Of a stretch of DNA of 64,000 bases, positions 1-11,639 are shown one piece after another. This stretch comes from Erinaceus europaeus (lineage: Eukaryota > Chordata > Mammalia > Eulipotyphla > Erinaceidae): assembly GCF_950295315.1 (NCBI RefSeq), contig NC_080168.1, positions 3,666,574 to 3,730,573 on the forward strand, read 5' to 3'. The notes under the pieces were generated by a model, which made no database searches, was not told the origin of the DNA, and was given only the letters and a program-made list of their open reading frames with translations. Within the stretch, counting starts at the first letter, position 1, and every line of letters starts with the position of its first letter. A program made the position numbers and the translations under genes.

Positions 1-187
1 TTCGATAGAGACAACCAGAAATCAAGAGGGAGGGGGAGACAGAGAGGGAGAGAGACAGAGAGACATCTGCATCCCTGCTTCACCACCTGTGAAGCTATCA
101 CCCTGCAAGTGGGGACCGTGGACTTGAACCCGATCCTTGCACATTGTAATATGTGCACTCAACCAGGTGTGCCACCACCTGGCCCCC
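1..187 (-). mobile_element. tRNA-derived SINE, family B
   Basis: Antisense copy. The right end (CACCTGG next to a CCCC edge) is the complement of the family-B head (GGGCCAGGTGGTGGCGCACC type), and the body holds the CTGCTTCACCACCTGTGAAGC hairpin domain shared by families A and B. The 3' part is cut by the window edge. Confidence 0.85.
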
Positions 188-331
188 AGTTGTCCCTCCT
201 TTATATCTCTTTCTCCCTCACTGTTGTTCTCTTTCTCACTCTTTGTCTCTGAGAATAGTGAAAGAGAATAGCTTCTGGAAACAGTGGAATCATGGAAGCA
301 CTAACACTCAATGAAAACCCTGGTCAGGGTA

Positions 332-600
332 GGGAAGCTGGGTGGTGGTGCACCTGGTTGAACACAGGTGTAAAGGTTCAGTAAGACTCACGTTCAATCA
401 CCTGGTCCCCACCTATGCGGGGTGTGGGGGTCTTCACAAGTAGTGAAACAGTGATGCAGGTCCCTCTCTCTCTCTCTCTCTTTCTCTCTCCTTTTCTCTT
501 TCTCCCTCTCTCTCTCTCTTACTTGATATCCCCTCTTTCCTCTCAACTGCTCACTGTCTGTACCCAGAAAAAATAAACAATTTTTCCTTAAAGCAAGAAA
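332..600 (+). mobile_element. tRNA-derived SINE, family B, diverged
   Basis: Sense copy with a recognisable head (TGGTGGTGCACCTGGTTG), the CCCCACC body and a long CT-rich tract (about 465-520), ending in an A-rich stretch. More diverged than most copies, including insertions around the B-box region. Confidence 0.75.
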
Positions 601-603
601 ATA

Positions 604-844
604 GGGAGTAGGGTAGTAGCACAGCAGGTTAAGTGCACGTGGCACAAAGCACAAGGACCAGAGTAAGTATCCCGGTTCGAGCCCCTAGCTCCCCACCTGC
701 AGGGGAGTCTCTTCACAGGTGGTGAAGCAGGTCTGCAGGTGTCTGTCTTTCTCTCCCCCTCTCTGTCTTCCCCTCCTCTCTCCATTTCTCTCTGTCCTAT
801 CTAACAATGACAACAATAATAACTACAACAAGGGCAACAAAAGG

Positions 845-848
<4 letters not shown>
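604..848 (+). mobile_element. tRNA-derived SINE, family A
   Basis: Sense copy. It has an A-box-like segment (AGTAGCACAGCAGGTTAAG), a B box (GGTTCGAGCCCC), the hairpin domain (CACCTGCAGG..GTGAAGC..CTGCAGGTG), a CT-rich segment and an AACAA-rich tail that runs into a TA repeat. Confidence 0.9.

Positions 849-889
<41 letters not shown>
848..889. repeat. (TA)n microsatellite in a SINE tail
   Basis: About 40 bp of alternating TA, apparently expanded from the A/T-rich tail of the preceding family-A SINE. Confidence 0.9.
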
Positions 890-1231
890 AAGAAAGAAAA
901 AAATAGGAAAATCCTGGTGGCAAAAAAAAATCATGTTTGAAGTCAACAGTCCAAAACACTCTGAGAACCAGGTTCAAATTTTAGATTGTGTGCTAATTGG
1001 ATCCGAGACTTTAGTTAAGACATTTGATTCTCCTGATCTCCAGTGGACTCATGTAAATCCAGGGAGCTGGATAAATGATCTCAATGTTGTTTCTAATGCT
1101 CACATTGGGCAACCATGAAAAGTTCAATCATGTACTCATACAATAGTTCACTTTGTTCACTTCAGCAGGATGTTATTACATAATGGTATGGATTTTATTT
1201 GTTTTTCTTTCGTCCTTTCTTTCTTTTTTTT

Positions 1232-1511
1232 TTCTGCTTTCTACTTTCAAGGTTATTGCTGAGTTTCAGTGTCTGCACCACAAATCTGCTACTCCCAGTG
1301 GCCATATGTTTCCTTTTTTCTCTTTGTTTTATATTTTTGATAGAGTAAAAGAGATAAATTGAAAGTGGAAGTAAAGATGGCATAAGAGACGTCTCTGCAG
1401 CACTGTTTCATAGCCTGTGAAGTTACCCCTCTACAGGTGGGCACCAGAATCTTGAATCCAGGGCCTTTTGCAAGGAATTGGATGCACTCTGTCAGGTGAA
1501 ACACAGCCCAC
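1232..1511 (-). mobile_element. Old tRNA-derived SINE with 3' module
   Basis: Antisense, strongly diverged. It keeps the 3' module (GGTTATTGCTGAG..), a degenerate purine-rich stretch and a GCCTGTGAAG..CTACAGGTGGG hairpin domain. Confidence 0.65.
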
Positions 1512-1589
1512 ACACAAAGTGTAAACTTTATTTAGTTATTTGTAGGTCCAAGGAAATCTAAGACTAATTACTAAATTATCATTTCTTTT

Positions 1590-1803
1590 TTATCATTTTT
1601 ATCATCTTTATTTACTGGATAGACAGCCAGAAATAGAGAGGAAAGGGGGATAGAGATAGAGAGGTAGAGAGACAGAGAAACATCTGCAGCCCTGCTTAAT
1701 CACTTGCAAAGCTTTCCTGCTACAGGTGGGAGCAGGGGCTTGAACTGGGGTCCTTGAGCTTTATGACATGTGTACTCAACCAGGTGCGCCATCACCTGGC
1801 AAC
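1590..1803 (-). mobile_element. tRNA-derived SINE, family B
   Basis: Antisense copy. ATTTACTGGATAGACAGCCAG at the left is the complement of the usual CTGGCTGTCTATCCAATAAA tail, and the head complement (CCAGGTGCGCCATCACCTGG) lies at the right. Confidence 0.85.
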
Positions 1804-1910
1804 CCTAATTCCTTTAGCAGTTTATATTTAATATTTTTAAAAGTCCTGCTCAGGTCCTAGGTTCTAGGATTTAATGGTCTTTTTATACTTTATAAGTATG
1901 AGGGAAGAAA

Positions 1911-2105
1911 GCGCTAACTGAGTAGGGAATTGCCTTGTCATGCTTGAGGCCCACACATGAGTCCTAGTACTTCATGAGTGGCATGACATTGAGACAAGTT
2001 CTAGTGTTGTCTCTCTATATGATTAAATTGACCTGGGAGTGGTGAGATTATATGTACATGAGACCCTGATTCCATAAATAAATAAGTAAATAGACAAAGT
2101 AAGTA
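1911..2105 (+). mobile_element. tRNA-derived SINE, family C, diverged
   Basis: Sense copy of a third type: a head resembling an A box (GCTAACTGAGTAGGGAATTGC), a CACACATGAGTCC B-box-like segment and an ATAAATAAATAAG tail. It lacks the CACCTGCAG hairpin domain of families A and B. Similar heads occur near 35667, 60280 and 62216. Confidence 0.5.
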
Positions 2106-2186
2106 GATAAATCTGTAGGGAAATCTATAATATGCTTTTGCTTTCCCTGTTGCATACAAATAGAATAATTTCATCTTAACATTTTT

Positions 2187-2461
2187 TTTTTTTGCCTCCA
2201 GGGTTGTTGCTCGGGCTTTGTGCCTGCACTAGGAATCTACTGCTCCTGGATTATTGATGTCATTGATTTTGTTGTTGTTAGATAGGACAGAGAGAATTCA
2301 AGAGAGGAGAGGAAGACAGAGATGGGGAGAGAAAAGACACCTGCAGACCCGAAGCAACTCCTCTGCAGGTGGGGAGCCAGGGGCTCGGACCAGGATCCTT
2401 ATGCCGGTCCTTGTGCTTTTTGCCAAGTGCTTTTAACCCAATGTGCTACTGCCTGACGCCC
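2187..2461 (-). mobile_element. Family-A SINE with 3' hairpin module, nested
   Basis: Antisense full-length copy beginning at the left with poly(T) and the module GCCTCCAGGGTTGTTGCTC..CTGCTCCTGG. It appears to have inserted into the poly(A) tail of the truncated SINE at 2462-2564. The outer pair is flanked by a 14-bp direct repeat, ATCTTAACATTTTT, at 2173-2186 and 2565-2578. Confidence 0.85.
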
Positions 2462-2564
2462 TTTTTTTTTTCTTTATTTTTGTTGTTATTGATGTCATTG
2501 TTGGATAAGACAAAGAGAAACTGAGATAGGAGGGGAAGACAAAGGGGGAGAGAAAGATAGATAA
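2462..2564 (-). mobile_element. 5'-truncated family-A SINE
   Basis: Only the tail half (TTGTTGGATAAGACAAAGAGAAA and its purine-rich partner) is present; head and B box are missing. Its own target duplication (2173-2186 and 2565-2578) encloses the SINE that later landed in its tail. Confidence 0.8.
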
Positions 2565-2578
2565 ATCTTAACATTTTT

Positions 2579-4184
2579 AATCTCATTTCCTTCTTCATCA
2601 TTTTATAAATTTTGTGAATCTGTCACTCAGAAATACATAGTGAAGGGAATCTCTGGACACTGTTAACTGAAGGCAAAAGGGGTTTTCTTGAAAGTAGGTC
2701 CTTGCAATGGGCACATAAAAATAGCTGTTATATCTGGGAATAGTGGCTTATAGTGGCTTATAAAGAAATAATAAAGGTAGGCATGTGTGTGTTTGTTGTG
2801 GATTGACCCAGAACACCATGCTTGCAAAGTATATTCTCTGACTGAGTTATATACCTGGATCCCAATAAAGATATTTTTTCAAGTATTTATGGGATCTACA
2901 TATAAATGACAAGTTATATGTACTAGTGTAATTTCAGGGTTAAGCTACAATGTTCATAGTTCCATTAAGTGTAGTAGAAGGCACTGTTGTTTAGTAAAAT
3001 AAGTTTGGACCAGACTCTCAACTGTAAAAACATTTGGGGAGTTTCCAAAACACATAATATATTCCTTCTGCTACTCTCGGAACTGTTCCTCCCCGCAGAG
3101 ATGACCAGACAAACCAGAACGAGCCCATGGAGAATTGGAATTACTCCCTTAGTTTCTACCTCCCTATTCCCTATCTTCCCCTCTCCTTCTTTCTTTCCTC
3201 TCCCCTTGTCCTTTCTCCATAATACAAGTCTGCAATATGCTCTTCATATTTGTATTTTACCTCTAAAAAACAGAATTCACTGGGCCCACTTAGCTAGTAC
3301 TCTTTCGTAATGTCTAATGTACATCCTCTTAATTCCAACCACCAGCAAAGACTGACTGATTTTTGTTTTTCATTTCCAATTCCAAAGTCCACTTCTGTTC
3401 AGTTGTCCACACCTAGCATCCACACTAAGTCTGGAGAAGTGTCTCCTCTAGAAGTGCCTAGAAAACACAGGACAGTCCTTGTCTTTACTCAATTCTGTGT
3501 AGTTTCCATTCCTAAAATTCTAGGCTCCTGTGATCTTTGCTCAAGCAGGTTGAGAATGCCTTGTGCTCCCACAATGGTCCAATTTGCCAGATCATTAAGA
3601 ATTACGCATAGCCCATTACCCCAGGAGCAAACAAATGCACACACTCTAATGGGAAGAGTCTGGGCACTGAACCATGCATTGTCTCATTGCTTCCGCCCGA
3701 CTCTGCTGATGCAGATTACTAGGCATTACTTACCCCAGGCTTCTGTTTCTGAAAATGGGAATTCTCTAGCGGCCATAAGATTCATCGCAGCCCATATTTT
3801 TCTCCTGAGAATTTTCTGCCTCTCTTATACCAGGTGTTTTATTGTAAACAATGCCACTAACCAATAAATACAGGTGGTTTCTGGACAAGATGGAAATGGT
3901 AAATATTAGCTACTAATGCCTTCCAAAATATCCACTTAACTAGTCTCATAATGACAGAGTGGTAGGTACATTAAGGCATACTGTATCAAAATAGTCAGAT
4001 GTCATTTGACTTGCCCAGAAGCTTTTTAGCAGACCTTTGCTTTCTTGGATACTAACTGTTATGTGGTAAATGATGCTGACTCTCTAGTTCATATGGAATC
4101 CCCCACTCCTGATGTCATCATATTTGTAGATAAAACCCATGGGAAGATAATTAAGGTTAAATTAAATCATAGAAGTGAATTATT
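2579..4184. other. Unique stretch, no gene recognised
   Basis: AT-rich sequence without recognisable domains. It contains an open frame at 3310-3867 (+) of 185 codons, the longest outside repeats, but I see no known motif, Kozak context or exon signals. Diverged retroposon remnants may be present near 2740-2880. Confidence 0.5.
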
Positions 4185-4765
4185 TTAAATTTTCTTTATT
4201 GGAGGATTAATGGTTTATAGTTGACAGTAAAATACAATAGTTTGTACATAGGTAACACTTCTCAGTTTTCCACGTAACACTTAAACACCCACTGAATCTT
4301 TCTCTGCCATCATATGCCAGGACCTGAGTACCCCCCCCACCAGAGTCTTACTTTGGTGTCTACACCACTCTAGTCCAACTTTTGCTTAGTGTTTTTCCTT
4401 CTGTTCTTGTTTTTCAATTTCTGTCTATGAGTGAGACCATCCCACATCCATCCTTTTCTTTCTGACTTATATCTATAAATATGATTCCTTCAAGCTCCAT
4501 CCAAGATTAGGTGAAGAAGATTAATTCACCATTGTCAATAGCTGAGTAGTATCCCAATGTGTATATATACCACAACTTATTCAGTAACTTGCCTGTTGTT
4601 GAACACCTGGGTTGCTTCCTGATTTTGGCTATTACAAATTTTGCTGCTATGAACATAGGTGTACACATATCTTTTTGGATGGATGTGTTTGGTTCCTTAG
4701 GATAGATCGATCCCCAGGAGAGGAATTGAAGGGTCATAGGGTAAGGACTGAAGTTTTTATCTAGT
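4185..4765 (-). mobile_element. L1 3' end (ORF2 C-terminus plus 3' UTR)
   Basis: Antisense L1. The minus-strand frame at 4507-4737 reads like the last part of L1 ORF2, including the IYPKEPN, FIAAKFVIAK and YYSAIDNGE segments. 4185-4500 is the 3' UTR, starting at the left with the complement of AATAAAG. The copy is 5'-truncated and the frame is degraded. Confidence 0.85.
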
Positions 4766-4822
4766 AGGACTAGTGACTTTATAAGAAGAGGAAAGGATCC
4801 TCTTGTGATCTATATGTGTGCT

Positions 4823-4823
<1 letters not shown>

Positions 4824-4886
<63 letters not shown>
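4824..4886. repeat. (GT)n microsatellite
   Basis: About 31 uninterrupted GT units. Alternating purine-pyrimidine DNA like this can adopt Z-form and is usually length-polymorphic. Confidence 0.97.
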
Positions 4887-4889
<3 letters not shown>

Positions 4890-6124
4890 AAAATGGAGAA
4901 GGATACATAGAGAGGTCAACTGTCTACAATTCAAGAAAATATTTTCATAAAAAACTAACTCTGATAGCAGCTTGATTTGAACTTCTAGTCTCCAGAACTG
5001 TGAGAAAATCAACTTCTGGTATTTAATCAACCCAGTGTGAGTTTTTGAAATGGCAGCCCAAGCAGGCAAAATGATGCCTCCTACACATGCTAGAACAAGG
5101 AAAGAGCAGGTCTGCAACTATCGCCCCAGCCATCCCCAGAGGAGAGAGGCAGGTTCTTTCCTTGGGTCAATTCCTCCTGTGGTATTAACAGCTGGTTTTC
5201 ACTTAATTGATCTGATCAACCCTCCCTTGATCTGAACAGGTCACCAAGACATGTGAAAACCCCGAATCGACCCTGCCACTGTCTGCTGTTTTTCAGTTGT
5301 CTAGACATAGTCGTAAATAGCTGGATGACTGCCCACTGTAAATTTTTAATGAGAGATTTTGAAATTAGAAAAGGAGAGAAGCAACTGCAATTTATGACCT
5401 GGAGTTCTTCAATAAGCAGGGACCCACCTGAAGAAAAGGCAGCACCAGATACGTATCAGACCCAGCCATCCCCAGACTTCTTGTTTCTGCAAGCAAAGAA
5501 CATCAGTCCTATTTTTACTTCTGCCTCTCTTCCCAGAAAAAAAAAAAAAAAAAAAAAAAAAACCCAGGATACTTCTTCCTGATTCTAGGCTTCTGGAATA
5601 AGAATGTCTAATCTATCCAGCAAAGTATCTTAAGCCCTTGGGTCAATGACCTCTTTGAAGAGCTGAAGCAGATAGAGTTCTACTTTCCCCAGAGAATGGT
5701 TATGTATGGTAAAGAAATTTAGATATGCACCGGTATCCTGAAGCCTATCTATACGCCAATGAATGCTAGCTTAGCATCTCTACAAGCTGACCTGAATTCC
5801 ATTTCCCTTCTGCGTCATGGATCAAGACTATCTAAGTATGAGTTTAATACAAATTTGAATGTTCAGAAGGCAATAGACATCGAAGAAGGGCATGCCAACT
5901 GTCACTATTATCAGCACTACTTGTGGTAGTCAGCAGGTCTGGATTGATTCTGCTCTAGATTGACCGGTAGCATATTTTCTAGACTACCAAGCAAATCACA
6001 TTTATCTTCATAGGTTCCAATGTCTTCTTTCAAAAATGAGCAGAGATAGAGTCTTTTTAAACACTGTTCACTCTTGGCTAAAAGTCACTTGGAGAATCTG
6101 ACTCAATATTTTAGGATACACATT
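4887..6124. other. Unique stretch, no gene recognised
   Basis: No coding or RNA gene recognised. It contains a 25-bp poly(A) run at about 5538-5562 that probably marks an eroded retroposon tail. Open frames at 5050-5235 and 5253-5582 show no domain. Confidence 0.5.
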
Positions 6125-6214
6125 TCTCCCATCCAAGTACTAACCAGGCCTGACCCTGTTTAGCTTCTGAGATCAGACTAGACCTGGCATGTTCAGGGTG
6201 GTATAGCCGTGGAC
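6125..6214 (-). pseudogene. 5S rRNA pseudogene (3'-truncated)
   Basis: Read from 6214 down to 6125, the sequence follows vertebrate 5S rRNA from its first base (GTCCACGGCTATACCACCC) through the internal promoter region (AGAAGCTAAACAGGGTCAGG) to GGATGGGAGA. It then departs, so the last about 30 nt of 5S are missing. Several substitutions and the loss of the 3' end argue against a working gene. No T-rich terminator of the expected kind follows. Confidence 0.88.
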
Positions 6215-7561
6215 AGGATATGCAATTCTTTGTTGACATTCTACCAAAGACTAAGAGTGTGTACAGCAAGAATCAATGATAGACATGGAAGTACTGGAAT
6301 AATGCAGATAAATAACTCTGTAACTCAGAGGAGCCTTGGTAACTATACCCCACCCCATATTTATACAATAAGATGAGGGACTCAAAGAGCAGATGTTGGT
6401 CGGAGTTAATACAAATTTAAAACCAATACTCTCATGAGGACCTCCAGTTCCTCTCACCACACCTAAAAAAAAAAAAAATCAGTTCTTACAAGCTCAGTCA
6501 GTGTTCGACCAGGCTTCCTAGGCCAGAGACTGCCAAAAACATAACAACATTTACATTTATTGATAATAGTCACTCATTGATAGTTGTTGGCCTTGATTTC
6601 CAAATGATTGTTAATACTTAATAAGTTATTACTATATGCCAGAGGGAACAGATATAAACTATAAATCCTATGGCAATCATCAGCTTTGGCCTTTCACTAC
6701 CATTTGTGCTTTCCAAATCTTTCCAATAACTTCTGAATATCCTTAGGGATGTCTCATGAGTTGTCAAAGACAGAGGTTGCCAAGTTTTCTTTCTCTAGTT
6801 TCTGGACCCTTGCGTGGTGTTGGCTGCCGGAGTTATCTACAGAAACCTGGCTGTCTGCAGTAGGAAGACGTCTGCACTGCCCTGAGGATTCTGCCCTGCA
6901 GGTCTGATAAGCTGGCACTCCATCAGCACAGGTGCAGCTGCGTGCCTAAGACTGTAGCTTGCCAACACCTAGTGTGTTGCAGAAAGATAGTAGAGGACCA
7001 CAGAGACACCTCCCTACACAGAAGACTTCCTGCCACCTCTTCTGATCTCGGCGAATATTGTTCTTTGTGCTATGTGCAGGAGATGGTGAACAATGATACA
7101 GGGTCTCCCTCTTTTCTTTTGGATCCACCAGTAAATGTTACTTATTCTGTTCTCAACAGATAAAGGTTTGTGCGCTATCTACTGAATTTCTCAATTTAGT
7201 GTCATTGGGGGATTCCTTTTCAGTAATGACTATCTTATTGATAATGAAGTAATGTTCACAATCCTTACACTATGAGGAAAGTATTATCCACCCTACAAAC
7301 TCTATAATGAGGAATAACGGCAGTAAAAATATCTTATAGTTGTCGGAAGAATCAACTACCTTATTACTGAGAATGATTGCTATATCCTGATAAATTAACA
7401 TTTTATATTTTATCATTTATTTCCTGCTATTGAAAACTATATTTTGTGGATTAAATTCATAAAAGTTAACAAGATGAACTTTTACAATGTAATGACAGAT
7501 TCCCGTATTTAAAACAGATAGCTTATTTTGGTTGTCAATTTATTTAGTTAAAAGATTTTGG
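6215..7561. other. Unique stretch, no gene recognised
   Basis: No supported gene. Short overlapping frames at 6942-7163 (+) and 6946-7128 (-) have no recognisable motif. A 13-bp poly(A) lies at about 6466-6478. Confidence 0.5.
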
Positions 7562-7830
7562 GGGAGTCAGGCGGTAGCGCAGCAGGTTAAATCCAAGTGG
7601 CGCAAAGTGTAAGGACCGGTGTAAGGATCCTGGTTCTAGCCCTGGCTCTCCACCTGCAGGGGAGTCGCTTCACAAGCAGTAAAGCAGGTCTGTAGGTGTC
7701 TGTCTTTCTCTCCCCCCTCTGTCTTCCCCTCCTCTCTCCATTTCTCTCTGTCCTATCCAACAACGACGTCAGCAATAATAACAACAATCAACAACAAGGA
7801 AACAAAAGGGAATAAGTAAATAAATAAATA
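7562..7830 (+). mobile_element. tRNA-derived SINE, family A
   Basis: Sense copy starting GGGAGTCAGGCGGTAGCGCAG, with B-box region (GGTTCTAGCCC), hairpin domain and an AATAAATAAATAAAT tail. Confidence 0.92.
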
Positions 7831-7855
7831 TTTAAAAAATATATTTGGGGCAGTT

Positions 7856-8679
7856 AAAAAAAACATGCTTCACTGAATAATTCCTATCACCTCCAAAAGG
7901 AAATTCATTGAGGAGAAGTGGGGAAATACATATCATCACTAGGAATAATATATCCAGTGAATAGAGGGAACACAAAGAGCAATGTCTTCTACTACAGATT
8001 TGTAAAAAAGAAAAACAAGAAGTACAGGTTCACCTCTGTGCACACACGTGTACATTCAGAAACACACATGATCCTTGTGAATCTAAGTCTGCCTCACCTA
8101 CCCGCTTGGGAGAACACAGTAGTGCAGCCTTCTTAGACATGATACCAAAGAAACAGGTAAATATTGGTCAACTCAACTTCAAGAACATAAATAGATGCAT
8201 CTGAATACAATATCAGCAGAGTAAAAAGATAACCCAAAGGATGGAAAACATATGATTAGCCAATCATTTGATTAAGAATTCTTTTATATTGTATAAGGAT
8301 GATATACAAGATATATTGGGGGGATCAAATTTTTAACAACAACAGAATCCAAAACCACATTGAAAATTCAGGGAAGGACTCAAATATACAGTTCCCTAAA
8401 TAATATATACAAAAGGGCAACAGTAACAAAACGTGTTTTCTTTTTCTTGACATCAAGTATCATGAGGGAAATGGAGATTAAGCTACAGTGAGATACCACT
8501 TCCCACTTATTAGGATTATCACTACTGAAGAAACAGAAAAGTGTTGGACAGGATGTTTATTACAGGTCAAAATTCAAAATTGTGTTGCTGTTGTTATAAA
8601 CAGTGTTATAATTCTCTCTCTCTCCATATATATATATATAGCTTTTGGAATGACTATCCCATTTATCCAGAGGATTCTT
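7856..8679. other. Unique stretch, no gene recognised
   Basis: AT-rich; contains a short TC/TA microsatellite at about 8612-8640. Nothing coding recognised. Confidence 0.5.
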
Positions 8680-8689
8680 CTCTCATAGC

Positions 8690-9035
8690 TGTGTACTGAT
8701 TAAATTCTCCACTCAGATGTCATCTCCTTAAAGACTTCTTCACACATTTGCCATATGTTGAAGTAGGCTTGCACTCATTTGTAAAAGGCTGTTGTAAGCT
8801 TCTGATTTCTGGATTGAGTGGTGTCATACTGAGTGTCAAAATTAACCATGGAAGGGATATATATATACATATCACAAAATCAAAAAACACTGATCTCACT
8901 AGAAGGTAAGTTCCATAAGGACAAACACTTAAACAATTTCAGTCATCATCAAACCATCAAACCATCTAGGACTATATGTGGTATAGTAGGTACTCAGTAA
9001 GCTTCTGCTAGTTGAACAAATTAATGAATTATGAA
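8690..9035 (+). mobile_element. L2-like LINE 3' fragment (old)
   Basis: The series CTCAGATGTCATCTCCTTAA, AGAAGGTAAGTTCCATAAGG, then ATAGTAGGTACTCAGTAAG and TTGAACAAATTAATGAAT resembles the 3' end of mammalian L2 elements in order and spacing. The match is by recall and heavily diverged. Confidence 0.5.
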
Positions 9036-10604
9036 CATAATGTCTGTACTTGAAAAGCTAATATTTATACACTGCTCTCAGCTATATTAACATTTTTGCT
9101 CATGTCTTTCCTTTGCTGTGTAATGTCTCTGTATAGTCCTATTTTCACCATCCCAGAAAGATGTCACTTTCTTTTTTTCCAAAGACTCAATCTTCATTGA
9201 ATATCAATTCCTAGTGCTGATTCTCAAGACTATGAGCATTATTTATCCAAGCCAAAAGCTTACGATATTTATAATATCGAGTATTTCCCCTCACTTTGCT
9301 TTATAACCCAGTTCTTTGACATTAAAAATCCATATGTAAAATTAAGTTATGACCCATTGTTGCATAATTATTTCAGTGTATACCCTGAAGTTGTCTTTAA
9401 CCACACATTCATGCTTTATGAACCATAGAAAAGGTAGCTTAAGAAGAAATAGAAGCAATGGGGGAATAAAGATGTAAAATGTTAGGTGAAAATGAAAGAT
9501 TAGCCTACTCAATTGTTACCAGATTGGATTTACAAATAAACCAGATTCATTCTCCTTATTTTCCAACATATATCTCTTTTTCTACTTTTCTGAACCACCT
9601 CTCTTCATTTCTCGGGAAATGTCTTTTTGAGATATAAAATATTTGTTTTAAAAGGCATTAACCTAAAACTGAAGCTTTTGAACTATTTCTGTTAATGGAC
9701 TTAATGTGCACAGAGGAGAGTGTCAAGGACACTGATGTCACCGGGCTTGATTCCTCTGTTTCATTACAGGAGCTTGTAGACAATCAATACTGAAGACTAA
9801 GTTGTATTAAGGTAAATAACAAAAGTGTGTATGAGTTGCCTCGTATCATGCCAGCAGAGCTTGTAATTGCTGAACTTTTCTGAAATGGAGACCTATTCAA
9901 CAATGACCACAGACTCAAAGAAATTTGATTGCCAGAGGCGAAAAGTTCAAAGAATGACACAAGTAAAGGCATCTTTGTATCCTGTCTTCAGGCTTTGTTC
10001 CCAAATGATAGCATGTAAGACATTAAACCATTGCACTGGGTGTAACTTTATAAATAAATATACTTGGATGAACTTTTATTAATTTTATTAATACTACCTT
10101 GACAGGAACTGCAAAGGGCGCCTACTTTTATGAATTTTATTAGTAATGATTTGACACGAAACTCAAGGGATTAGTTTCCACAAAACTGAATTGTGAAAGC
10201 ACTAATAAATTGTACTGTCATTTCTCTCTCCAAACCCTAATCCCTTATATGTCAGGAATGGTCACACAATTGAACAGGTGTTTTAATAATAGACTGGAAT
10301 GTGCTTTGAAATAGATCTCTGAAATGTCTTTTTGAGGAGCTTACAGCTAAGATCCACAGTATAAGGACATCAAATTGAAAAGTTGCTGATCTGGAAAAGG
10401 TGTGTCTTTGGATTGAGGGGAACCAGGTGCTAGCCAGGGGTGTCACAGGGGGCAAGCTGGGAAACCTCTAGCCGAACCCCTCCACTTCTGGTATGGTAAA
10501 GCCATCAAAGACCTCAAAGTTAGCAACACGAATTTCCAATGGTCCTAGGTTTAATACTAGGATATTCCCTTTGTCTTGATATTTTCTTATTTAATTTACT
10601 TTTA
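9036..10604. other. Unique stretch, no gene recognised
   Basis: No recognisable repeats of the local families and no supported coding potential. Two short direct repeats, TTTTATTAATTTTATTA and TTTATGAATTTTATTAG, lie near 10075-10145. Confidence 0.5.
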
Positions 10605-10870
10605 TTATGCAAGTGTTATCACTGGGGTTCAGTGGCTGTACTATGAATTCATCACTTCCTGTGAACATTTTTCCCCTATCTACTTTTCTCTATTTCTTTT
10701 CTTCCCCTTCATTCCTTTTTTCCTTCCTTCCTTCCTTCCTTCCTTCCTTCCTTCCTTCCTTCCTTTCTCTTTTTACTCCCTTCTTTTTCCCTTCTTGCTT
10801 TTCTCTTAAGTTCTCACAGAGACAAAGAGAAATGGAGAGGTAAAGAGAAGGAGGAAGAAAAAGATAGAGA
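10605..10870 (-). mobile_element. SINE with 3' module, left part, split by a younger SINE
   Basis: Antisense. It begins with the module remnant (TATCACTGGGGTTCAGTGGC), continues through an expanded TTCC tract and the purine-rich segment, then breaks at 10871. The head continues at 11154-11282. Confidence 0.75.
10722..10766. repeat. (TTCC)n microsatellite
   Basis: About eleven TTCC units within the pyrimidine-rich part of the interrupted SINE. Confidence 0.95.
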
Positions 10871-10871
10871 T

Positions 10872-11150
10872 GGGAGTCCGGTGGTAGTGCAGCGGGTTAA
10901 GCGCAGGTGGAGCAAAGTGCCAAGGACAAGATCCTGTTCGAGCCCTGGCTCCCCACCTGCAGGGGAGTCACTTCACAAGCAGTGAAGCAGGTCTGTAGGT
11001 GTCTATCTTTCTCTCCCCCTCTCTGTCTTCCCCTTGTCTCTCCATTTCTCTCTATCCTATCCAACAATGATAACATCATCATCAACAACAACAATAACCA
11101 CAACAATAGAACAACAAGGGCAACAAAAAAGAATAAATAAAAATTAAAGA
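10872..11150 (+). mobile_element. tRNA-derived SINE, family A (nested)
   Basis: Sense copy (GGGAGTCCGGTGGTAGTGCAGCG) inserted into the older antisense SINE. Hairpin domain and AACAA-rich tail are present. Confidence 0.9.
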
Positions 11151-11153
11151 AAA

Positions 11154-11282
11154 AAGAGACATCTGCAGAAGTGTTTCACTGCTGGTGAAGCATTCCCCTG
11201 CAGCTGGGAACCTGGGACTTGAACCCTGATCCTTTTGCATGGTGATGTATATGCTCTACCTTCTGGACCACCACTCTGTCTC
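11154..11282 (-). mobile_element. SINE, right part of the interrupted copy
   Basis: Continues the antisense SINE from 10870: GTTTCACTGCTGGTGAAGC hairpin domain and the head complement at the right end. Confidence 0.75.
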
Positions 11283-11639
11283 CCTGCCCCTTGACACGTT
11301 TAAAATAATCTGAATAGGTATCATATTGTCATTCCCTGTAAAATCACTGGATATATCTCTGTAGTTGTACACCACTGTGACTGTGTAGTGTGTGTGTGTC
11401 TCCTTAACCAGGATGAGACTCAGTAGTAGACCTTGTATGTTGGTATCTGTATGTTCATGAGTATGTGTATCTGTGTATGTGTTTGTAGCACCTGATAAGG
11501 TATCTCTGTGTGCTTTTGTGTGCACATACATGTGACTAGTTGTGTGGTATATGAGCTTGTATGCATGCAGTGTGTCTGTGCATTTATATACACATGCATC
11601 TGTGTGTGTGTATGTCAGTCCATATATGTTCAAATGCTA

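Noticed and set aside
3310..3867. 185-codon frame on the plus strand
   Set aside because: It is the longest non-repeat frame, but has no recognisable domain, no evident splice or promoter context, and composition like the surrounding non-coding DNA. A cross-species test would be needed before calling a gene.
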